From a virus: 64,000 nucleotides of DNA. Below, in pieces: positions 53,128 through 61,376 of this stretch; positions within the stretch are counted from its first letter, which is position 1, and each line of letters begins with the position of its first letter. Location: positions 124,001-188,000 of the IMG/VR virus record IMGVR_UViG_3300046694_000136. One strand, 5' to 3'. Below the pieces are notes generated by a model. It worked only from the letters and a program-made list of their open reading frames with translations, was not told where the DNA came from and ran no database searches. The translations under genes and the position numbers were made by a program.

Positions 53128-53421
53128 ATGGGATTCCAACAAACACACCCAGCTGTAATGACGCAAAACGGGGGGTTGACTATTGTCGCTCCCGGTAACG
53201 GTGGAGAAGGGCAGGTATCGCTCAGCTTCAACCGTAACCAAGCCAATGAACTCACTGCCATCATCACCTTCGGTGGTCACAACCAAGCGTTGGTCACCTT
53301 TGATGCTTCTGGCACTGCACCGGTTAGCTACTCGTTGTATAACCCTGCTCCGAACCAATTTATCGAGCAGTCAGTACGGAATATCGTACAACAACTAAGT
53401 GGGTACGTCCCACAAATGTAG
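53128..53421 (+). CDS. Small unknown protein, 97 aa
   Basis: ATG 53128 has an AGGACC-type SD. The product is polar and beta-rich, Asn/Gln/Gly-rich throughout, with no Cys, no membrane segment and no catalytic motif. A promoter-like box is close upstream, and the nucleotidyltransferase-like gene starts 11 bases later. I cannot assign a role. Being first in a unit with the nucleotidyltransferase pair makes it a possible third component of that set. Confidence 0.35.
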   Translation: MGFQQTHPAVMTQNGGLTIVAPGNGGEGQVSLSFNRNQANELTAIITFGGHNQALVTFDASGTAPVSYSLYNPAPNQFIEQSVRNIVQQLSGYVPQM

Positions 53422-53431
53422 AGAGAACGCT

Positions 53432-53881
53432 ATGGACAAGGCAGCAGTGATTGAACGTTATAAGGCTCTGTTGAATGAACTCAACGAGCCTGCCCACAGT
53501 GTGGTGCTTTCATCAGGTAGTGCGTTGGTACTTTTGGGCGTCCGCATGACAACCAGTGATCTGGATGCGGACATCCCCGAAGGCGTCTTCAAGATGTATG
53601 AAAGAAGTGGGAAGTTCCCTGTACTGGAAGCGGCCGAGGGCGATGGCAAACACGTCAAGTTCGATGGGGATGTTGATCTCAATATCCTCGATACCGATCG
53701 TGGGGTTGTTTGTCTGGGTGGGGTATGGTCGTACAGCCCGAGTGAGTTACTGGCACAGAAGCGTTATCTGTCCAAACTCCCGGGTCGTAGTGAAGGTAAG
53801 CGCGCTGCTGATTTGTTGGACATTGCTTCATTAGAAACCCTTATTAAAGAACGGAGCCTCACAGCTCGAGCATTGGCGTAG
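53432..53881 (+). CDS. Nucleotidyltransferase-fold protein, 149 aa
   Basis: ATG 53432 has a GAGAG SD. SSGSALVLLGVRMTTSDLDAD (about residues 27-47) matches the nucleotidyltransferase signature G-S then D-x-D, with a third acidic residue in VDLNILD around residues 78-84. The C-terminal section GRSEGKRAADLLDIASLE recalls small DNA polymerase beta-like and antitoxin/toxin nucleotidyltransferases. It may transfer NMP to an RNA, protein or small molecule, with the target unknown. The gene directly after it is a degenerate copy of the fold. Nothing adjacent identifies a toxin. Confidence 0.65.
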   Translation: MDKAAVIERYKALLNELNEPAHSVVLSSGSALVLLGVRMTTSDLDADIPEGVFKMYERSGKFPVLEAAEGDGKHVKFDGDVDLNILDTDRGVVCLGGVWSYSPSELLAQKRYLSKLPGRSEGKRAADLLDIASLETLIKERSLTARALA

Positions 53882-53886
53882 ACCGT

Positions 53887-54378
53887 ATGACACTTAACGC
53901 AACAACACTTATTGCATCATTGGGCATGGTAAGTACCCGTGAGGACATTCCTGAAACGGCTTTCGTTATCGGGGGTTCTTCGGCGCTGGTAGTACAGGGG
54001 TTACGTGAATCGTGTCCGGTTCTCTCGGTTTGGGTAGAGCGAGAGTATTTCGGCCGGTTGTGTGAGACGCACGGGGTTACTAATCATCCGATGACGGACA
54101 CGTTGGTGAACCTGGAACTGACTCGGTGTGCTGGGAACGCACCTGTTCAGGTAGAAGTGCGTGAACGTAACCATTATTACGGTACAGTCCATCTGGAAAA
54201 CACGGTTCCTCCGATCACCGTCTTCGATGATCTGACCCTGACGATCCAGAAACGTACCGAACATACGAAGTTGAAGGAAAGTTCTGCCTCTCCGGAAGAG
54301 GTACAGCTGGCGATCCGCGATATCCAAGTACTGAACGCGCGACTGGCTGAAAAGAACAAGGTGAAGGAAGTCGCCTAA
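53887..54378 (+). CDS. Degenerate nucleotidyltransferase-fold protein, 163 aa
   Basis: ATG 53887 lies five bases after the previous stop. GGSSALVVQGLRESCPVLSVW at about residues 28-48 aligns with the GSALVLLGVRMTTSDLDAD segment of the preceding protein, but the D-x-D is missing (VLSVW in its place). The fold probably remains while catalysis is lost. Such active/inactive pairs often form heterodimers in which the dead partner regulates or binds substrate. The C-terminus is helical and charged. A consensus SD with no start follows its stop. Confidence 0.5.
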   Translation: MTLNATTLIASLGMVSTREDIPETAFVIGGSSALVVQGLRESCPVLSVWVEREYFGRLCETHGVTNHPMTDTLVNLELTRCAGNAPVQVEVRERNHYYGTVHLENTVPPITVFDDLTLTIQKRTEHTKLKESSASPEEVQLAIRDIQVLNARLAEKNKVKEVA

Positions 54379-54384
54379 GGAGGT

Positions 54385-54412
54385 GTCAGGGGGCAACCCC
54401 TGACCCTTACCC
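54385..54412 (+). terminator. GCAA-loop terminator
   Basis: An 8-bp stem (54385-54392 with 54397-54404) has a GCAA tetraloop and is followed by CCTTACCCTTT. It follows the nucleotidyltransferase pair. Confidence 0.65.
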
Positions 54413-54436
54413 TTTATAGTGCATTGGAGAATTTTG

Positions 54437-56461
54437 ATGTCTAATAACTCACCAAATGAGCGCATGCGTCTGCTTGACGAGCAGTTGCGCCATCATGATT
54501 GGAAGTACCACGTCGAGGATGCACCGGAGATCGAGAATGATGCGTACGACGCACTCGAACGGGAATTCCGTGGTCTGTGTGAAGAATACCCTGAATTGGC
54601 TATTCAGTTTGATAGCCACACCAAAACGGTTCCTATTGATTTACCTGCTGACGGTCCGTTGGAGATTATCAAGTTCAACGACCCCATGCTCAGTGTGAAG
54701 AAGATCCACACACTGGAGGATCTGGCTAAGTTCATCAGTAAACTCCCTGATGATACTCAGTTGGTCCACGAGCTCAAGCTGGACGGCATGGCATTGCGTC
54801 TGCTGTACAAGCAAGGGCTTCTGGTCAGCATGGCCACTCGCGGAGCTGGTATGGTGGGCGAAGAGGTTATTCACGCACTTCCTCTTTTCGCCAAGGATGT
54901 TATCCCTGAACGGATCGAAACAGATCTGGACGAATTGGAGATTCGTGGTGAAGCTTGGATCTCCATGCGGGATTATCTCGAGTACAACGAGTCGGTAGAA
55001 GCCGCTGACCGTAAGAAAGATCCCCGTAACGCAGTAAGTGGATGGATCAGAACACACCCTAGCCGAATGGACCACAAGGTGCTGGATACCTTGCAGTTCT
55101 CTGCTTACTGGTCAGACGAAACCTTTGGTCTTGAAACCTATCGGGAAGTCAAGGAGAAACTGCGCAGTCTCCGGTTCGATACTCCTAATGAAGTCACCCA
55201 CGACCACATCGTAAAGAATCTGCGTAGTGATATGATTCCTACTGATGGGATCATGGTTAAGGTTGACTCCCTTAAACTTCAAAAGGAACTCGGTGTTGGT
55301 AACCGTCACCCTAACTGGAGTGTGGGGTATAAGTTCCCCCCAGCCGAAGGTACTCCCAAAGTCGTAACCGTAGAGTGGAGTACCAGTGGCTACGGTCGTG
55401 TGGTCCCGGTGGTGATCTATACCCCCATTAAGCTGGGCGGGGCTATGTTCACTCGGGCTTCCTTGGACAACTACGGGAACTTCATGGAACTGGGGTTGGG
55501 TGAAGGCGACACTGTTTCGGTAACACGGAACAATGACGTTATCCCTCGGTTGAACCACGTTATCTCCTCTGGTGATGGTGTAGCACTGGAAGCCCCTACA
55601 GAGTGCCCTAGCTGCTCTGCGTTGCTTGAGGTTAGGATAGGGAAGACTGGTTCCGAACTCGTGTGTAACAACCTCTCTGGCTGTCCTGGCCAGTTGATCA
55701 ACCGCACGGTGATCATGGGTGACAAGTTCGGGCTTGATATTGATGGATTGGGTCCAGTTATTGTCCACGACTTGGTTCAACGTACCTACATCAAACAACC
55801 CGCTGATGTATTCAGTTTGGGGGCTGGTGCGAATAACTTGATGTCCGATCTGTTGAAAGCGAACATCGAGAAGGTTAAGAACCAACCTGTTCCACTTCAT
55901 CGATTCATTAAAGCTCTGTGCCTTCCGGATATCGGAACGGTATTGTCGAAACGTATTGCCAACGCAATCATTAGTGGTAGCGACGGCTTCGCTAGTTCTA
56001 TGGTTCTGGCTTATCACGAGAACTCTGACAAAGACGTGTTTAAGTCGATGTTTGAAGTCCTCATGACCAAGCTCAGCTTCCTGAACAGCGTTCAAGGGAT
56101 CTCTAACGGGATTGCCATGAGCGTGGTCCGGTCTATCTCCAGTCCTATGTTCGACGATAACTTCAGCGCGATGGTAGACGCTTTGGTTCTCGACTTCGGG
56201 AAGATGGAGGAGTCCGGATACAAGGTAGCCATCACTGGTTCTTTCGATCAGGGTAAAGATGCGTTGATCAAGTACTTTGCTGAGCATGGCATTGAACTGA
56301 CCGACAAACTGACTCTGGATTGCAAGTACCTTATTGTGGGGGAACGTGCTGGTAAAGCTAAAACTTTAAAAGCAACTGATAACGCTATACCTATGCTGGA
56401 TGTGAATCAGTACCCGAGTATTGAACACCTCATTAACTACATCAAGGAAAACTCAGTATGA
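54437..56461 (+). CDS. ligA: NAD-dependent DNA ligase, full length, 674 aa
   Basis: ATG 54437 has a GGAG SD. All LigA parts are present: Ia NAD-binding segment (KYHVEDAPEIENDAYDAL, residues 23-40), adenylation motif KLDG with catalytic K114, OB domain, a four-Cys zinc finger (CPSC ... CNNLSGC), helix-hairpin-helix repeats and a C-terminal BRCT-like domain ending near residue 670. Size matches bacterial LigA (about 671 aa), so it is not truncated. It seals nicks using NAD+, making ligation independent of ATP and the host enzyme. The stop overlaps the next start (ATGA). phiKZ relatives EL and OBP are known to carry NAD-dependent ligases. Confidence 0.95.
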   Translation: MSNNSPNERMRLLDEQLRHHDWKYHVEDAPEIENDAYDALEREFRGLCEEYPELAIQFDSHTKTVPIDLPADGPLEIIKFNDPMLSVKKIHTLEDLAKFISKLPDDTQLVHELKLDGMALRLLYKQGLLVSMATRGAGMVGEEVIHALPLFAKDVIPERIETDLDELEIRGEAWISMRDYLEYNESVEAADRKKDPRNAVSGWIRTHPSRMDHKVLDTLQFSAYWSDETFGLETYREVKEKLRSLRFDTPNEVTHDHIVKNLRSDMIPTDGIMVKVDSLKLQKELGVGNRHPNWSVGYKFPPAEGTPKVVTVEWSTSGYGRVVPVVIYTPIKLGGAMFTRASLDNYGNFMELGLGEGDTVSVTRNNDVIPRLNHVISSGDGVALEAPTECPSCSALLEVRIGKTGSELVCNNLSGCPGQLINRTVIMGDKFGLDIDGLGPVIVHDLVQRTYIKQPADVFSLGAGANNLMSDLLKANIEKVKNQPVPLHRFIKALCLPDIGTVLSKRIANAIISGSDGFASSMVLAYHENSDKDVFKSMFEVLMTKLSFLNSVQGISNGIAMSVVRSISSPMFDDNFSAMVDALVLDFGKMEESGYKVAITGSFDQGKDALIKYFAEHGIELTDKLTLDCKYLIVGERAGKAKTLKATDNAIPMLDVNQYPSIEHLINYIKENSV

Positions 56462-57927
56462 CTGATAAGAAGGTCGACAAGGCAGCTGACGTAGCGGTTA
56501 AGGACGCCGTTGTCAAAGTAAAGAAAGCGGCTGAGGCTGTGGCTGTTGCTGAGAAGGGCGCTCCGCCAGCACCTGTCGAAACCAAACCGAAAGAGAAACT
56601 GGTCATTCCTGATTTCGGTAAGTACCACGGCAGTTCTCGAATGAGAAAGGCGGTTGAAGACGCCCGGAAGAGCGGTCTTTCCGTAACCCCTGTAGAAAAG
56701 ATCAAGGGCCCTACCGTCGTTATTTCTGGCATGAGCATCAGCCCGGTCGCCACCGGTCTCAAGCCCACTGGTTCGTCGGGTGATACGTACGTCCACGACG
56801 GCAAAGAGTTCTACCTGCCCGGTCACTTGTTGTACAACGCTCATACCCGTCAAGGTGTTCTCGAAGACGAGCCGTGGATCCGGACCAGCAGTTATCAAGG
56901 TCCGGAAATGTCGTTGTTTGCCTTCGTGTACGACAACGATACGTTCTGGTTGCTGATGGACGAGAACTCTACATTCACTCGTGATGCGGATTCTTACTAC
57001 TGCCGTACCAAAGGCGGTCAGTTGGTCATGATCAACTCGGAAAGCCACAACGACCAGTTCATCGGCAATAACGTACTGGTTAACGTCGAGTCCCATGACA
57101 ACATCCTCAACCAGACCAACATCATCGTCAACTCGGCCCGTGTCGGTCAGGAACGTGGCTGGGGCGACTCCAGTCCGTTCAAGGTCGGTAGCAAGCGTCA
57201 GGTGTACAAACATCTCCGCATGAAGAAGGTGGACGCTATCGACTCGGAGCTGACTCGTGGTCGTTACTTCTCCAGTAACTTCACCAAGTCCACTGTTGAA
57301 GGCACCGGTACTTACGAAAGCTCTGTTGAAAGTACTTTCCTGACCGAATGCCGTATCCGCGGTAGCCGTGTTCTGTTGACAGGACTTACCGGTGAAGCGT
57401 TGAACTTTGACGCTGAAGGCGAGATCCTGGTCAAGGGTGTGGGTAACCTGAAACACCAACACTGGTCTTTCCCGAGCATCCACGTTACCAACCGGTTTGC
57501 TTTCACCGAGATCGACCACATTACCCGTCATGATCGCGGTATCAAGATGGTACGTATCAGTCCTACTGAAGTTGAAGTTGGGCTGGCCATGTGGAAGGAC
57601 GGTGTCAAGGTAACTATCAACGCTCCGCGCTTCACGGTGGAGAATGCGATCCTCGACGGCCTGCGCGATAGCCGCGACAAGAAGCCTGAGCCTGCTCCGG
57701 CACCGGTAGGTCCTTTCGGCTCGTACATCCCTCCGTATCAGTCGTTGGGCCCCCGTAGCTATTACGGCGAGAAGCCGGGTGAAACCATTCGCAACTTCAT
57801 GGACAACTACATCGTTGACCAAGTGGTATCGCGTCTGGGCGTGATCCAAATGCTGGATGAGGTCGAAAGCACTGCCAAAGACCTCGATCGTACCCACCCC
57901 CACGATCACATTAACTTCCTCGAGTAA
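56458..57927 (+). CDS. Beta-helix-like unknown protein, 489 aa
   Basis: ATG 56458 overlaps the ligase stop. The N-terminal 60 residues are Ala/Lys-rich and flexible. The body shows repeated short strands ending in Gly/Asn turns, as in right-handed beta-helices, around VLVNVESHDNILNQTNI and RGWGDSSP. The same landmarks occur in the 452-aa protein downstream, so the two are tandem paralogues. The C-terminal 60 residues are helical (NYIVDQVVSRLGVIQML). Codon use is C/G-biased, so high expression is expected. Function is unknown; virion and surface roles are possible. Confidence 0.5.
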   Translation: MTDKKVDKAADVAVKDAVVKVKKAAEAVAVAEKGAPPAPVETKPKEKLVIPDFGKYHGSSRMRKAVEDARKSGLSVTPVEKIKGPTVVISGMSISPVATGLKPTGSSGDTYVHDGKEFYLPGHLLYNAHTRQGVLEDEPWIRTSSYQGPEMSLFAFVYDNDTFWLLMDENSTFTRDADSYYCRTKGGQLVMINSESHNDQFIGNNVLVNVESHDNILNQTNIIVNSARVGQERGWGDSSPFKVGSKRQVYKHLRMKKVDAIDSELTRGRYFSSNFTKSTVEGTGTYESSVESTFLTECRIRGSRVLLTGLTGEALNFDAEGEILVKGVGNLKHQHWSFPSIHVTNRFAFTEIDHITRHDRGIKMVRISPTEVEVGLAMWKDGVKVTINAPRFTVENAILDGLRDSRDKKPEPAPAPVGPFGSYIPPYQSLGPRSYYGEKPGETIRNFMDNYIVDQVVSRLGVIQMLDEVESTAKDLDRTHPHDHINFLE

Positions 57928-57936
57928 CCCTCTGTA

Positions 57937-57964
57937 CCTAAGTAACCCCTAGGGGTTACTTAGG
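57937..57964. terminator. Perfect 28-bp palindrome between beta-helix paralogues
   Basis: An uninterrupted inverted repeat spans 57937-57964, centred on CCCCTAGGGG, with no T-run. It may act as terminator, RNA processing site or protein-binding site between the two paralogues. Confidence 0.5.
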
Positions 57965-57985
57965 GTCTAATTAAGGAAATGAGCT

Positions 57986-59344
57986 ATGACCAAGAAAACT
58001 GAAACCACTCCTGTTGAAAAGAAAGAAGTAGTTGCTCCGGTAGAAAGACGCCTGATCGGTCAAAAGGGTGTTATCGCTATTGGCGGGAAGATTCTGGAGC
58101 CCATTGCCCAGTTCGATAAGACTAACGGGCCGCTTTCCCATAACGGGGTTCTGTTAGTTGACTACAACTTTTCGCTGATAGGAGACAAGGCAGCCAAGCT
58201 TAGTCTCTATTCGTATACCGTGCGTAAAGACGGTAATGCGGAGGCAGTGGACCTTTTCATTCTGGCCGATGAATTATCCAGTCTGGATATGGAGGTTCCT
58301 GAGTATTTGGATTTTCAGGACCAGTCGTTTGCGGTTCTTACCCTGGTCAACTCATCCAGTAGGAATGACTACCTCCGTGGTGGGGTGGTATTGGTCAACG
58401 TGGCTACCACCGAGAATGCCTTTCAGGATTCTATTATTCAGATGCAAGGGCGTGGTTGGGGCGAGTCCCACGAAGTGATGCGGACTGACCCACTTTCTCG
58501 TCGTATTACCGTTAACAACGTCGACGCAAACAAGCTGAAGCTCCAGGGCCGACAACTGCCGCCGGGCATTTACCATGACGCTGACTTGTTCGAAAACACG
58601 TTCATTCGTGGTGAGCTGGAAGATGACGAACGACTCGTTACTATCAGCAACAGTACGATTCGCTGGAGTAGCTTCCGCGAGGGCGACATTACCATCACCA
58701 ACTCAATGGTCTCGCACACCGGTTTCCATTTCACCGGTGACGTTAAGTTGCACGGGGTTACTGTAGAGAGTGAGAACTTCGGTCATCTTCCGAGCATTTA
58801 TCTGAACAGTAAGTTTGACATGACGGCCATTGATGTAGCAGGTAAGAGTCAGGCCAAGATGATCCGGATTAATCAGGACAGAGTGATGATCACTCTTCCT
58901 TTATCCGAGGACAAGTATGGCACGCCCGGTCATACGCTTTGCACCATGTCTTTCCGTAATCCGCGTTCTCGCCGGGGTCTGCGTAACCAAGCCAATGACG
59001 TGTTGTTCGGGGATGACATGCCAAGTGAGATGGAGGAGAGTGTTCTCGACTATTTCGTGGATACCGTGTTGTCTCGTTGCAGCATGATGAACTTGGTGGA
59101 CAGCGCCAAGCGTCTGTTGAGTGGTAACTTGTTGGGAGTAAAAGAACCGCGTGCCCCACGTCCCCCAAGAGAGATGGGTCCTATGCAGCTTGCCCAGTCT
59201 GGACCTACCGGAGCTTTCTTCAGTCCGGGGCGTATGGACGAACGCGGGTTCGCGGAAAGTGCCGGTGATCTTTACGGCACTAGCACTGCCTTAGCAAATG
59301 AATACGACAAGACCATTTATATTGATAAGGTCACCAAATTTTAA
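57986..59344 (+). CDS. Beta-helix-like unknown protein, paralogue, 452 aa
   Basis: ATG 57986 has an AAGGAAATGAG SD. The layout is similar to the preceding gene: polar N-terminus, then the segment SSRNDYLRGGVVLVNV and RGWGESHE, which match SESHNDQFIGNNVLVNV and RGWGDSSP of the paralogue. The C-terminal helical section (YFVDTVLSRCSMMNLVDSA) also matches. Codon use is less biased than in the copy upstream. The pair probably arose by tandem duplication and forms a hetero-oligomer or two layers of one structure. Function is unknown. Confidence 0.5.
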   Translation: MTKKTETTPVEKKEVVAPVERRLIGQKGVIAIGGKILEPIAQFDKTNGPLSHNGVLLVDYNFSLIGDKAAKLSLYSYTVRKDGNAEAVDLFILADELSSLDMEVPEYLDFQDQSFAVLTLVNSSSRNDYLRGGVVLVNVATTENAFQDSIIQMQGRGWGESHEVMRTDPLSRRITVNNVDANKLKLQGRQLPPGIYHDADLFENTFIRGELEDDERLVTISNSTIRWSSFREGDITITNSMVSHTGFHFTGDVKLHGVTVESENFGHLPSIYLNSKFDMTAIDVAGKSQAKMIRINQDRVMITLPLSEDKYGTPGHTLCTMSFRNPRSRRGLRNQANDVLFGDDMPSEMEESVLDYFVDTVLSRCSMMNLVDSAKRLLSGNLLGVKEPRAPRPPREMGPMQLAQSGPTGAFFSPGRMDERGFAESAGDLYGTSTALANEYDKTIYIDKVTKF

Positions 59345-59357
59345 ACTCGAGGTATAA

Positions 59358-59849
59358 ATGTCCAAGCCCAAGCAAGATAACTACATCATCTATACGGATG
59401 GTGCTTGTAAGGGTAACCCGGGACGCGGCGGGTATGGTATCTATGCTCAGCTCGGGGATGTATTTACCGAGCTGAGTAAAGGCTATCACCACACCACCAA
59501 CAACCGTATGGAAATGATGGCAGTAATCGTAGCACTGGAAGAGTTCGGTCCTGGTATTAAGGTCGACATCTATACTGACTCCGATTACACCATCAAGTCC
59601 GCCACTAAGTGGGCTCGTGGGTGGGCGCGCAATAACTGGGTTACGTACAAGACTGGCCTACCGGTGAAGAACAAAGATCTTCACATGGTTATGTTCGAGT
59701 TGTTGAAACTGAACAAGGTCAAATTCCATTGGGTCCGTGGTCACTCCAAGATCCATGGTAACGAAGTAGCTGACAAACTGGCATCTGATGCCTGTGCAAA
59801 ACCAGAACTACAAGATACAGGTTACCTGCGGTCGATAGGGGCTATCTAA
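59358..59849 (+). CDS. rnhA: Ribonuclease HI, 163 aa
   Basis: ATG 59358 lies 13 bases after the previous stop, with a CGAGG SD. All RNase HI active-site residues are visible: D14 (YTDGA), E52 (RMEMM), D74 (YTDSD), H129 (VRGHS) and D139 (NEVADKLA). Size and spacing match bacterial RNase HI. It removes RNA primers or R-loops in phage DNA replication. The stop codon is inside a terminator hairpin, and the next gene is 31 bases away. It lacks an N-terminal hybrid-binding domain. Confidence 0.95.
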   Translation: MSKPKQDNYIIYTDGACKGNPGRGGYGIYAQLGDVFTELSKGYHHTTNNRMEMMAVIVALEEFGPGIKVDIYTDSDYTIKSATKWARGWARNNWVTYKTGLPVKNKDLHMVMFELLKLNKVKFHWVRGHSKIHGNEVADKLASDACAKPELQDTGYLRSIGAI

Positions 59850-59862
59850 GCCCCTCTTTAAT
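59837..59862 (+). terminator. Terminator overlapping the rnhA stop
   Basis: A 7-bp AGGGGCT stem (59837-59843 with 59849-59855) includes the stop codon in its loop and 3' arm and is followed by CTTTAATT. Confidence 0.6.
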
Positions 59863-59880
59863 TGGATTAGGAGAAAAAGG

Positions 59881-60303
59881 ATGGATGGTACAGCTGTAGT
59901 AGAGGGCAACGCCAAAGTACAAGCGCTTTTTGAAGAGATCATGGGCATCGACAATAAGCGTAAGCACATCACCATACGCAACAAGTACGCAGTAGGGATA
60001 GTCCGGAAATTTCGAGAGATCTTCATTTACGATTATGATCGCTCGAGCCGCCCGTTGGTCAAGGTTAAGAAAGCCGGTCAGACTGTATTGTTACGGTTAG
60101 GGTTCGGGATCGACGAAACACTGGAGCTCCTGGAGAACCTACTGCGTATCATGCAAGCGTTTGGTACCCCTAAGGAAGAACCGATTGTACATCTTCCCAA
60201 GCCTATCCCTGTTGACGATCCTCGTAGTACCGTGGGGATCAACGAGGCCGGGAAGATCATCATGCACAGCATTACCGCTATTAAAAGACCGATTGCTCAA
60301 TAG
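59881..60303 (+). CDS. Unknown 140-aa protein
   Basis: ATG 59881 has an AGGAGAAAA SD. The product is alpha/beta with basic N-terminal half and a Pro-rich section (PKPIPVDDPRS) near residue 108. I do not recognise a family or motif. It opens a set of four short-spaced small genes (59881-61805) that ends with the 2H-phosphoesterase-like gene. Codons are ordinary. It is co-directional with rnhA, separated by a short hairpin. Confidence 0.35.
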   Translation: MDGTAVVEGNAKVQALFEEIMGIDNKRKHITIRNKYAVGIVRKFREIFIYDYDRSSRPLVKVKKAGQTVLLRLGFGIDETLELLENLLRIMQAFGTPKEEPIVHLPKPIPVDDPRSTVGINEAGKIIMHSITAIKRPIAQ

Positions 60304-60329
60304 AACAACGAGAAGAATAAGGATTTTCC

Positions 60330-60614
60330 ATGTATTACTTTTTTAAGCATAACGGGGTATGGCGGTACAAGTACCCAGGGGATTTAAACGCTAAAACGAT
60401 TGACACCTTTGCGTTAGAGCGCGTATTGGGTGTGATGGGTGGTCCTGAAGTTATCGTGGTAAGAGCGCAACCTGATGGCAACGTTTATCATATTAACGTT
60501 AAGCACGGCTTCATCGACAAAGTTGAGCACGCGGATACTACAGTTGGTCCGTTGGCTGACGGCACAAACTACATTGAAGTAACTGAATTCCACGCTAAGG
60601 AAATTACCCTATGA
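60330..60614 (+). CDS. Small unknown protein, 94 aa
   Basis: ATG 60330 follows an AAGGATT SD. The product is beta-rich with an aromatic N-terminus (MYYFFKHNGVWRY). Its stop overlaps the next start (ATGA), which indicates coupled expression. I saw no catalytic motif, membrane segment or Cys pair. Function is unknown. Confidence 0.35.
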   Translation: MYYFFKHNGVWRYKYPGDLNAKTIDTFALERVLGVMGGPEVIVVRAQPDGNVYHINVKHGFIDKVEHADTTVGPLADGTNYIEVTEFHAKEITL

Positions 60615-61339
60615 CTGTTCCAGCGACTCTTCCGCTTTCTTTGCACCATGTCGACTCCTCTTGGGTTAATCAGCGTGCTAAAGAGCTGAGTGACACCCGT
60701 GGTCATAAACGTCCTGATGTTAAGGGCGCGTTGACTGAGATTGCCGACAAGTTTGTTGATGAGGTTGGTGATAACCTCGACGAATCCCGCGACTTGGCTG
60801 TATACCAGCCCTCCGGGGATACTGACCCGTACATCATTGCAGTTCCGATCAAAGATGCCGTGGTCGCTGTTGTAGAAGCTCCTGTGCCGGTTTCTATTCC
60901 AGTCGGTGGTGTGTACCGTCCACACGAAGTTCCTGAGACCATCCAGGAAGACTTCGAGAACTTCCTTTTCGAAACCGAAACGGGTGCAACTCCTGCTGAA
61001 CTGGAGAAGGACTCTACCGGACGCTATACCCACAAGAACATTCGACTGATGTGGTACGGGTTCAACCTCTACCACCAGAAGATGACCATGGCTCGCCGTG
61101 CAGAGTTCCGTGCTGCGTACCACAAGGCTCTGGGTAGCTACATCGTCGGTAAGGTGTACGAGAACGGTGCAACTGTCTTCACCAAGGTTCCTGTGCGCTA
61201 CCGTAATAAGGCGCAGGCACTGGAAGAGGCAAACCGTCTTCTGGAAGAACAAGGCGAGGCGTGGGCCGTGTGGCGCTGCATCGACATCTTCGGTAAGTTC
61301 GATGTTCGTGTTCCTGAAGAGGACGCTCCTCAAGAGTAA
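60611..61339 (+). CDS. Unknown 242-aa protein
   Basis: ATG 60611 overlaps the previous stop. The N-terminal 80 residues are acidic and helical, then a Pro/Val-rich linker (PVPVSIPVGGVYRP), and a C-terminal basic helical domain of about 140 residues (LMWYGFNLYHQKMTMARRAEF). The basic domain could bind nucleic acid, but no known fold is recognised. It lies directly upstream of the 2H-phosphoesterase-like gene (37-bp gap), so both are likely co-transcribed. Confidence 0.4.
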   Translation: MTVPATLPLSLHHVDSSWVNQRAKELSDTRGHKRPDVKGALTEIADKFVDEVGDNLDESRDLAVYQPSGDTDPYIIAVPIKDAVVAVVEAPVPVSIPVGGVYRPHEVPETIQEDFENFLFETETGATPAELEKDSTGRYTHKNIRLMWYGFNLYHQKMTMARRAEFRAAYHKALGSYIVGKVYENGATVFTKVPVRYRNKAQALEEANRLLEEQGEAWAVWRCIDIFGKFDVRVPEEDAPQE

Positions 61340-61376
61340 AGGATTTTATAGATTCTTAACTCGTCCGGGAACTGAA

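Noticed and set aside
55112-56287. 391-codon minus-strand open frame inside the ligase gene
   Set aside because: The ligase on the plus strand is complete and unambiguous.
61098-61376. Upstream in-frame extension of the 2H-like protein
   Set aside because: It overlaps the end of the 242-aa gene, is low in plausible protein character, and the conserved domain starts after ATG 61377.
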